From: Microcoleaceae cyanobacterium UBA9251 | Lineage (GTDB): Bacteria > Cyanobacteriota > Cyanobacteriia > Cyanobacteriales > Microcoleaceae | Length of the DNA: 5,243 nt | NCBI GenBank assembly: GCA_003542015.1 | Contig: DPLL01000183.1 | Location: 4,666 to 9,908 of the forward strand | Direction: 5' to 3' | Part shown: positions 1-4,391 of the stretch, one piece after another | Layout: each line of letters starts with the position of its first letter | Numbering within the stretch: position 1 is the first letter of the stretch | Made by a program: the position numbers and the translations under genes | Notes under the pieces: model-generated | Told to the model about the DNA's origin: nothing | The model's input: the letters and a program-made list of their open reading frames with translations, nothing else | The model's database searches: none

Positions 1-19
1 ATTGGGCATTGGGCATTGG
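1..19. repeat. Heptamer repeat ATTGGGC, 2.7 copies, cut by window edge
   Basis: Two full ATTGGGC units plus ATTGG are seen at 1-7, 8-14 and 15-19. The array probably continues beyond the window. Its complement, GCCCAAT, resembles the CCCCAAT-type STRR1 heptamer described in heterocystous cyanobacteria; that link is recall, not a search result. Confidence 0.6.
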
Positions 20-31
20 TAGCTCCTCACA

Positions 32-150
32 AATAACCAATAACTCATAACCAATAACTAATAACTAATAACCAATAACTAATAACTCATAACCAATAAC
101 TAATAACTAATAACTCATAACTAATAACTCATAACTAATCACCAATAACT
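32..150. repeat. 17-unit heptamer array, consensus AATAACT
   Basis: Exactly 17 contiguous 7-nt units fill 32-150. Units are AATAACT, AATAACC, CATAACC or CATAACT, with one AATCACC (137-143). Variation is almost confined to unit positions 1 (A/C) and 7 (C/T). Units 3-8 (46-87) and 9-14 (88-129) agree except at two bases, suggesting a 42-nt segmental duplication. It is a short tandemly repeated repetitive (STRR) element in non-coding DNA. Confidence 0.9.
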
Positions 151-224
151 GATGAATCACTGACCCAAAATAATTTGGTCACAAGCCCCCGGATTTATTC
201 ATTCGCAGACTCAGGACGGGAGTA

Positions 225-262
225 ATCTAACATCTAAAATCTAAAATCTAAAATCTAAAATC
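225..262 (+). repeat. ATCTAAA heptamer array, five units plus ATC
   Basis: One ATCTAAC unit (225-231) is followed by four perfect ATCTAAA units and a partial ATC (232-262). The 31-nt part at 232-262 is identical to blocks at 3924-3954 and 4360-4390. It is intergenic, about 250 nt before the ClC gene. Confidence 0.9.
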
Positions 263-428
263 GGATGACTGCGTAAATATACTCAATCACCATTACCGCG
301 CAATTTCTGTAAGTTTCAATGTAACTGAGTATACAATTTCCTACCTAACATCCGTTGACTCTCAGAATCAGCCATTCCACCCCAACCACCAGCCAAAAAA
401 ATCCTCTCTAAAATCACCCTTAATTAAC

Positions 429-457
429 TTGTCAATTCCCATAAAATCGCTCAAAAT
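429..457 (+). promoter_or_regulatory. Candidate sigma70-type promoter for the ClC gene
   Basis: TTGTCA at 429-434 matches 5 of 6 bases of the -35 consensus. A 17-nt spacer leads to CAAAAT at 452-457, which matches 4 of 6 bases of TATAAT. This would leave a 5' leader of roughly 50 nt. The surrounding DNA is very AT-rich, so chance matches are likely and other -10-like hexamers lie nearby. Confidence 0.3.
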
Positions 458-516
458 TAAAATAAGAAATAAAATGTAATTTTTATCTAAATTCTCACAG
501 AAGAATTAACCCCTAG

Positions 517-2118
517 ATGAGAGCCACCCATCCTGTAGACTTGCTGCCGCCCGGCCCAACCGCAAACACTCCCTATGCTTCCCCGCTGAGCCCAGTAATC
601 AACCGCCTGCACCCCAGTCCAGAAACCCTCCTGCTCATCCTCTCCCTAGTCATCGGGGGAGTTACCGGCGCCGGCGTCGTCACTTTTCACTATTTAATTC
701 ACTTCATCCACACCCTCATGCTCGAAGACTTGATGGGGGTAATTTCCAAAGCAGGCTCTTGGACACTAGCCTGCATTCCCACCCTTGGCGGAGTCGTCAT
801 CGGCTTAATGCGCTGGCGGTTTCGGGATTTTGGCCCCAATATGTCTTCCCTGATTGCAGCCACCCGCGGCCTGCAAGAACTCTCCCCCCTTAAACCCATC
901 ACTAAAATGGTGGCAGCCTCAGTTTCCCTAGGCACCGGCGCTTCCCTCGGCCCAGAAGCCCCCAGCGTCGAAATCGGTGCCAACTTTGGAATGCTGCTGG
1001 CTCAAGTTTTGCAACTTTCCCCAGAACGGCAGCGTTTGCTGCTGGGGGCGGGAGCCGCCGCCGGTTTATCTGCCGGGTTCAACTCTCCCATCGCTGGAGT
1101 ATTCTTTGCCTTGGAAGTCGTGCTCGGCAGCACTTTTGCTACTTCGTCAGTGAGCGTTGTCCTGCTAGCAGCCGTAGTTTCGGCACTCATCGCTCAAATC
1201 TGCTTGGGATCTCAGCCGGCCTTTGCTTTGCCCGTCTACGATGTGCGTAGTCCCTTAGAATTGCCTTTTTACATGGGATTGGGGCTTTTGGCTAGCCTAG
1301 TGTCCCTAGCCTACACTGAGGCAATTCAACTGGCAGAACGCTGTTTTCACGGGAAAGTCCGAGGATTTGGTTGGCTGGGACGACTGCCGAGGCCGATTCA
1401 CCCAATCATCGGTGGTGTCTGCGTCGGCTTAGTAGCTCTGCAATTGCCTCAAATTTTGGGCGTCGGCTACGAAACAGTCCAAGCAATGCTCCAAGATGTA
1501 AAATTTTCCTTGCCTTTGCTGCTGATCCTGCTCTTCGTCAAACTAGGGGTGACAGCAATCAGCCTCGGTAGTGGTTTAGTGGGCGGCATTTTTGCTCCGG
1601 CGATGTTTTTGGGTGCTTCCTTGGGTTCGGCTTATGGCCTCTTTTTGGCAATGGTGCCGGTTTTAAGCGATCGCGTGGCCGGGCCTCCCGCCTATGCAAT
1701 GGTGGGAATGGCTGCTGTGCTCGCCGGTAGTGCCAGAGCTCCGCTGACAGCTATTCTGTTGATGTTTGAGTTGACTAGGGATTACCGGATTGTCTTGCCG
1801 TTAATGGCCGCAGTCGGATTGAGCGTTTGGCTGGTGGAGTACGTTAACCATCGATCTGCCGCCCACAGCCTCAACCTTCAGCAAATGGGCGTTGATGTGG
1901 CCCTCAATACGCCGATTCAGGCAAGAGAAGCTTTGCAGGATTGGGAAGATGTTCTGGGCGATCGCATTGTCACAGAACTGATTTCTTGCCAAATTCCCAT
2001 TGATCGGGAACACTCTGGCGATCGACAACACAGCAGCGACGAGCCTGTGCTAGCGATGGCTAATGCACATTTGCCGGAAAATGTCAAGCCATTACCTGAA
2101 ACAAAATCAGCAGTTTGA
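517..2118 (+). CDS. ClC-family chloride channel/transporter without CBS domains
   Basis: A 533-residue inner-membrane anion transport protein of the ClC family (homodimers that move chloride passively or in exchange for protons). About 33 N-terminal residues precede the first hydrophobic helix, and the hydrophobic core ends near residue 445. Visible family motifs are GPNMSS (106-111) where GSGIP is usual, GPEAP (145-149) with gating glutamate E147, FNSPIAGVFFALEV (188-201), GGIFAP (356-361), and TRDY with the anion-coordinating tyrosine Y423. By my alignment to the E. coli protein, the internal proton glutamate (E203) is V201 here, as in vertebrate ClC channels; the neighbouring E200 is kept. 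The hydrophilic tail of about 90 residues shows no CBS pair. ATG 517 directly follows an in-frame TAG and has only a weak purine-rich AGAAG upstream (500-504). Whether it is a channel or an exchanger cannot be settled from sequence. Confidence 0.93.
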   Translation: MRATHPVDLLPPGPTANTPYASPLSPVINRLHPSPETLLLILSLVIGGVTGAGVVTFHYLIHFIHTLMLEDLMGVISKAGSWTLACIPTLGGVVIGLMRWRFRDFGPNMSSLIAATRGLQELSPLKPITKMVAASVSLGTGASLGPEAPSVEIGANFGMLLAQVLQLSPERQRLLLGAGAAAGLSAGFNSPIAGVFFALEVVLGSTFATSSVSVVLLAAVVSALIAQICLGSQPAFALPVYDVRSPLELPFYMGLGLLASLVSLAYTEAIQLAERCFHGKVRGFGWLGRLPRPIHPIIGGVCVGLVALQLPQILGVGYETVQAMLQDVKFSLPLLLILLFVKLGVTAISLGSGLVGGIFAPAMFLGASLGSAYGLFLAMVPVLSDRVAGPPAYAMVGMAAVLAGSARAPLTAILLMFELTRDYRIVLPLMAAVGLSVWLVEYVNHRSAAHSLNLQQMGVDVALNTPIQAREALQDWEDVLGDRIVTELISCQIPIDREHSGDRQHSSDEPVLAMANAHLPENVKPLPETKSAV

Positions 2119-2180
2119 CTCAGCTCAAATCCCGTTGCTTCCTGACAAAACCAATAACCTCAACGCTAAATCTTACAACT

Positions 2181-3080
2181 ATGATATTTATCAACCCAAA
2201 AACAGATTACGCCTTCAAAAAAATATTCGGTTCCTCAGAAAGCAAAGACATTCTTATTAGCTTTCTCAACGCCTTGATTTATGCAGGCAATTCCACCATT
2301 GAAGACTTAGAAATTATCAACCCGAATCTTCCCCCCAAAGTAGAAGGGTTAAAAGATACTTATCTGGATGTGAAAGCCAAACTCAACGATGGCACTTTAG
2401 TCATCATTGAAATGCAGGTACTCAACGTACAGTCTTTTGGGAAGCGAGTTTTGTACAATGCAGCTAAAACTTATGCTTTTCAATTGCAAGCAGGAGAAGG
2501 CTATCGAATGCTGAAGCCTGTGATTGCTTTGACAATTACTGATTTTGAGATGTTTCCGTCTAGCGAAAACTTAATTTCGAGATTTGTCTATAAAGAAGTA
2601 AATACCAACTTGACTTATCCCGAAAATGAGGTGGATTTAGTGTTTGTAGAGTTGCCAAAATTCACCAAAGAACAGCATCAGCTAGAAACTTTGACAGAGA
2701 AATGGATTTATTTCATGAAATATGCTAGGAGTCTCACATCAGTACCAGAAGAAATGGATAGCATACCTGAAATTCATAAAGCTTTTGATATTGCGAATCA
2801 AGCCAGGTTAAGTCGGGAAGAAGTGGAAGATTTGGACAGAAGAGAACAGTTTATTTATGACCAACAGGGAGCTATTCTTAAGGCTTCTCAGTCAGGGCGA
2901 GAAGCAGGAAGAGAAGAAGGAAGAGAAGAAGGAATGCGATCGAAGGCGATCGCGATCGCCCGACAATTACTTTCACGGCTAGATGATGACACCATTAGCC
3001 AAACTACCGGGCTTAGCCTTGAGGATGTGCAGAATTTGCGTGAAGCGAAGCTATCCCGAAGGGAATCGGGCGATTCATAG
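2181..3080 (+). CDS. Rpn/PDDEXK_2 family putative nuclease
   Basis: A 299-residue protein of the recombination-promoting nuclease / 'PD-(D/E)XK nuclease family transposase' group (PDDEXK_2). The N-terminus, INPKTDYAFKKIFGSSESK at residues 4-22, is the family hallmark. The probable catalytic core is D63 in YLDVKAK followed by E77-M-Q79 in VIIEMQV, the family's D...ExQ variant of D...ExK. Residues 239-251 are a charged GREAGREEGREEG linker. The last 48 residues look like a small helical, HTH-like domain (LLSRLDDDTISQTTGLSLEDV). I chose ATG 2181 because the hallmark begins there. A TTG at 2115 would add 22 residues and overlap the ClC stop, and seems less likely. No clear Shine-Dalgarno precedes 2181. 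The gene is visibly more AT-rich than the ClC gene, consistent with this family's mobile distribution. The final residues are encoded by a palindromic repeat (3041-3077). It probably cleaves DNA; substrate unknown. Confidence 0.88.
   Translation: MIFINPKTDYAFKKIFGSSESKDILISFLNALIYAGNSTIEDLEIINPNLPPKVEGLKDTYLDVKAKLNDGTLVIIEMQVLNVQSFGKRVLYNAAKTYAFQLQAGEGYRMLKPVIALTITDFEMFPSSENLISRFVYKEVNTNLTYPENEVDLVFVELPKFTKEQHQLETLTEKWIYFMKYARSLTSVPEEMDSIPEIHKAFDIANQARLSREEVEDLDRREQFIYDQQGAILKASQSGREAGREEGREEGMRSKAIAIARQLLSRLDDDTISQTTGLSLEDVQNLREAKLSRRESGDS
2907..2933 (+). repeat. 12-nt purine tandem repeat encoding GREEG units
   Basis: GGAAGAGAAGAA occurs at 2907-2918 and 2919-2930, followed by GGA. It lies in a 29-nt all-purine run (2906-2934). 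In frame it encodes the charged REEG linker of the Rpn protein. It also puts several Shine-Dalgarno-like purine stretches (AAGGA 2917-2921, GGAAGAG 2919-2925) just before the in-frame ATG at 2934. Confidence 0.8.
2934..3080 (+). CDS. Possible intragenic small protein (RpnS-like) nested in rpn
   Basis: In-frame ATG 2934 lies directly after the purine tract and would yield a 48-residue product (MRSKAIAIARQLL... to ...SGDS) equal to the C-terminal domain of the nuclease. GGAAGAG at 2919-2925 sits 8 nt before the ATG, a workable ribosome-binding spacing, whereas the full gene's own start has no such signal. In enterobacterial rpn genes a small protein translated in-frame from the 3' end is known to inhibit the full-length toxic nuclease. 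Applying this here is inference. The purine tract may exist only because the linker codons are Gly/Arg/Glu. Confidence 0.3.
   Translation: MRSKAIAIARQLLSRLDDDTISQTTGLSLEDVQNLREAKLSRRESGDS
2946..2959. repeat. Overlapping pair of HIP1 octamers
   Basis: GCGATCGC occurs at 2946-2953 and again at 2952-2959, sharing two bases, within the rpn coding region (codons for the AIAIA stretch). Single HIP1 copies lie at 1667-1674, 1958-1965, 3834-3841 and 4657-4664. HIP1 is an over-represented palindrome in many cyanobacterial genomes and supports the taxonomic call. Confidence 0.9.
3041..3077. repeat. REP-like palindromic element at the 3' end of rpn
   Basis: The stretch has an inner hairpin TCCC-GAA-GGGA (3053-3063) and outer imperfectly complementary arms TGAAGCG (3041-3047) and CGATTCA (3071-3077). 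It resembles the short dispersed CGAAGCTATCCCGAAGGGAATCG-like repeats I recall from filamentous cyanobacteria. It encodes the last residues of Rpn (EAKLSRRESGDS) and runs to the stop codon. There is no T-run after it, so I do not call it a terminator. Confidence 0.5.
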
Positions 3081-3150
3081 TTTAAATTAATTGGGCACAG
3101 GAAGTGGATTTTTGATGTTATATCAATTCCGGTTGCACCGTCAGGTGATT

Positions 3151-3227
3151 GTTGACGGTTGACGGTTGACGGTTGACGGTTGACGGTTGACAGTTAACAG
3201 TTAACAGTTAACAGTTAACAGTTAACT
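3151..3227 (+). repeat. Composite heptamer array GTTGACG to GTTAACA
   Basis: Eleven contiguous heptamers: five GTTGACG (3151-3185), one transitional GTTGACA (3186-3192), four GTTAACA (3193-3220) and a final GTTAACT (3221-3227). The unit changes one base at a time along the array while phase is kept. The right half contains repeated palindromic GTTAAC. It is an STRR-type element in non-coding DNA. Confidence 0.92.
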
Positions 3228-3324
3228 GGAATTTACTATTCGGATGAAGAGAGGATTTGATGTTACTCGTCACCGATCGCCCACTAAAACCCCTTGCTCT
3301 AGCAGACAGTGGCGCTACCCTCAA

Positions 3325-3368
3325 CTCTGGGCTAAAATGATCGAAAATTATAAACAACCAGCCCAGAG
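3325..3368 (+). promoter_or_regulatory. 9-bp inverted repeat upstream of the J-domain gene
   Basis: CTCTGGGCT (3325-3333) and AGCCCAGAG (3360-3368) are perfect inverted repeats separated by 26 AT-rich nt containing TATAAA (3349-3354); TAAAAT (3333-3338) overlaps the end of the left arm. The right arm ends 39 nt before the ATG. It could be an operator around a -10 element or a leader stem-loop. No good -35 was found, and a 9-bp pair could arise by chance in a window of this size. Confidence 0.35.
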
Positions 3369-3407
3369 GCTCTGAGGTGACTTTAACGAGGCAACTGCAA
3401 ACAGCAA

Positions 3408-3866
3408 ATGTCAGACTCTTCGATCGCATATCCGGGTCAAACCCCCTTGGGTTCTAGTTACTACGGCTTGTTAGGGCTGCATCCTTCCGCATCCCCGATC
3501 GCAATTAGGCGATCGTACCGCGAACTGAGCAAACTCTATCATCCCGATACCACCGACTTGCCCCAGTCAGTCGCTACCGCCAAATTTCAGCAACTTAACA
3601 ACGCCTACGCTACCCTCAGCAACCCAGAACGTCGTCTCGCCTACGACCTCAAAATAGGCTATTCTCGCATGAACGTGATTCAGCAGCCCCCTGGCTTCGA
3701 TACTCCCGTTTCCCAATCGCGGGCAAAAAATTTCAACTCGGCTTACCTCGATCCCACGGATAGGCCGCTTTCTCCCGGAGAAATATTCGCCCTGTTTATC
3801 CTGGGCGCTACTTTAATCGGATGTTTGATCCTGGCGATCGCGATCGGCTTAATTCGCGGCAGTTAA
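3408..3866 (+). CDS. Small membrane-anchored J-domain (DnaJ-like) protein
   Basis: A 152-residue J-domain co-chaperone-like protein, expected to stimulate a DnaK/Hsp70 partner. The J domain spans about residues 17-81: YYGLLGLHPSAS, helix II with RRSYRELSKLY, the essential HPD at 45-47, then FQQLNNAYATLSNPERRLAYD. The Gly/Phe-rich, zinc-finger and substrate-binding domains of full DnaJ are absent. A polar linker (82-120) leads to a hydrophobic segment at about 125-149 followed by GS, so the J domain is probably held at the cytoplasmic face of a membrane by a C-terminal anchor. ATG 3408 is the first start after an in-frame TAA at 3384-3386. Only a weak ACGAGG (3386-3391) lies upstream. The next gene, DUF3143, is on the same strand 90 nt downstream, suggesting co-transcription. 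The membrane and the client are unknown. Confidence 0.9.
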   Translation: MSDSSIAYPGQTPLGSSYYGLLGLHPSASPIAIRRSYRELSKLYHPDTTDLPQSVATAKFQQLNNAYATLSNPERRLAYDLKIGYSRMNVIQQPPGFDTPVSQSRAKNFNSAYLDPTDRPLSPGEIFALFILGATLIGCLILAIAIGLIRGS

Positions 3867-3872
3867 AGCCTC

Positions 3873-3956
3873 AAATCCCAAATCTCCAATTTAAAATCGG
3901 AAATCCTCAATCGGAAATCCCCAATCTAAAATCTAAAATCTAAAATCTAAAATCCC
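3873..3956 (+). repeat. 12-unit heptamer array filling the J-domain/DUF3143 gap
   Basis: Exactly twelve 7-nt units run from 3873 to 3956. The left part is degenerate (AAATCCC, AAATCTC, CAATTTA, AAATCGG, AAATCCT, CAATCGG) and the right part nearly perfect AAATCTA. It includes the exact 31-nt block (ATCTAAA)4ATC at 3924-3954. The array starts 6 nt after the J-domain stop codon and its last base touches the ATG at 3957. The degenerate half looks like an older, decayed part. Confidence 0.9.
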
Positions 3957-4229
3957 ATGACTCTTCCCTCCGCTGACACCCCTTTGTACAACCATCCACT
4001 CCCAGAAATCGAGCAGTGGCTAAAAAGCCGTGGCTGCGAGCAAAATCTGCGGGAACTCCACTGCTGGAACATCGATCGACCTGCATGGAAAGCAGAACTC
4101 GCCCTCGAAATTGACCAACTCACCATCCGCTACATTAATGCTGGAAATGATGGCCAAGATATTCAGCGCTTCTTCAAATACTCCCTCTCCCGTCAGGATA
4201 TCGAAGCAGCAGTTTTTTCCGGGCCCTAA
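3957..4229 (+). CDS. DUF3143 domain-containing protein
   Basis: A 90-residue soluble protein that I recognise as DUF3143, a small cyanobacterial family of unknown function. Visible signature residues are PLYNHPL (9-15), WL (21-22), GCEQN (26-30), LHCWNIDRPAWKAE (34-47), LTIRY (55-59) and RFFKYSLSRQDIEAAVFSGP (71-90). It has no signal peptide or membrane segment, and its length fits the family as I know it. ATG 3957 is the first usable start: the same frame upstream, within the heptamer array, has TAA stops. No Shine-Dalgarno is present because repeat DNA abuts the start codon. It follows the J-domain gene and faces uppS. The pairing with a J-domain gene suggests a shared role, but no function can be assigned. 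Confidence 0.85.
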   Translation: MTLPSADTPLYNHPLPEIEQWLKSRGCEQNLRELHCWNIDRPAWKAELALEIDQLTIRYINAGNDGQDIQRFFKYSLSRQDIEAAVFSGP

Positions 4230-4232
4230 TCA

Positions 4233-4307
4233 GATTTTAGATTTGCGATTTTAGATTTTAGATTCAAGAATTGGAAAAAGATTTTAGATCGGCGATTTTT
4301 GATAGCG
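4233..4307 (-). repeat. ATCTAAA-type array in reverse orientation
   Basis: GATTTTA-type units run at 4233-4267 (GATTTTA, GATTTGC, GATTTTA, GATTTTA, GATTCAA). After a 12-nt phase break they resume at 4280-4307 (GATTTTA, GATCGGC, GATTTTT, GATAGCG). On the other strand the consensus is TAAAATC, the same family as the arrays at 225, 3924 and 4360. It starts 3 nt after the DUF3143 stop codon. Confidence 0.8.
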
Positions 4308-4359
4308 AAATACATACAAAAGCGCACACTGTTTCTGTATATAGACCGACAATCCATCA

Positions 4360-4390
4360 ATCTAAAATCTAAAATCTAAAATCTAAAATC
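4360..4390 (+). repeat. (ATCTAAA)4ATC array next to the uppS stop
   Basis: Four perfect ATCTAAA units plus ATC, identical to 232-262 and 3924-3954. One base (4391) separates it from the uppS stop codon (TAG on the minus strand, 4392-4394). On the minus strand it would be the start of the uppS 3' untranslated region. Confidence 0.92.
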
Positions 4391-4391
4391 G

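Larger units (their letters stand above)
1..516. other. Non-coding leader region with heptamer arrays
   Basis: No convincing coding region is visible on either strand before the ClC gene. The left 262 nt are dominated by three period-7 arrays (1-19, 32-150, 225-262). The remainder (263-516) is AT-rich and probably holds the promoter and 5' leader of the ClC gene. An in-frame TAG at 514-516 directly precedes the ClC ATG, so that gene cannot extend leftward. No tRNA or CRISPR pattern was seen. Confidence 0.7.
3081..3407. other. Intergenic region between rpn and the J-domain gene
   Basis: 327 nt without a supported gene. It holds a period-7 array (3151-3227) and an inverted repeat (3325-3368) around AT-rich -10-like sequence. 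Stretches 3081-3150 and 3228-3324 show nothing clear. A 43-codon open frame at 3244-3375 has no ribosome binding site or recognisable motif. Confidence 0.6.
4233..4390. terminator. Inverted heptamer arrays between convergent genes; possible bidirectional terminator
   Basis: 4233-4263 pairs with 4360-4390 over 31 bp with two mismatches (in the GATTTGC unit), enclosing a 96-nt loop. It lies between the stop codons of DUF3143 (+) and uppS (-). The stem is AT-rich, the loop long, and no T-run follows a GC-rich stem, so this is not a classical intrinsic terminator. A role in ending or stabilising transcripts from both sides is inference from position. Confidence 0.35.

Noticed and set aside
32..262. 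CRISPR array
   Set aside because: The repeats are contiguous 7-nt units without unique spacers.
278..333. 8-bp inverted repeat TATACTCA / TGAGTATA with a 40-nt loop
   Set aside because: Short AT-rich arms far apart; expected by chance in a region this size and not tied to a start or stop.
699..1571. Open frames overlapping the ClC gene on both strands
   Set aside because: Low-complexity translations without motifs, explained by the GC-richer ClC coding sequence.
2115..2180. TTG start that would extend Rpn by 22 residues and overlap the ClC stop by 4 nt
   Set aside because: The family hallmark INPKTDYAFKKIFG begins right after the ATG at 2181, and the extra residues look like translated spacer.
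3053..3114. Intrinsic terminator after rpn from the TCCC-GAA-GGGA hairpin
   Set aside because: The stem is only 4 bp and no T-run follows closely; the TTTTT at about 3109 is too far away.
3244..3375. 43-codon open frame before the J-domain gene
   Set aside because: No ribosome binding site, no recognisable motif, and it overlaps the inverted repeat of the leader.
4314..4340. Hairpin ATACAAAA / TTTCTGTAT in the convergent intergenic region
   Set aside because: Five base pairs, then a mismatch, with no T-run; too weak to call as a terminator.
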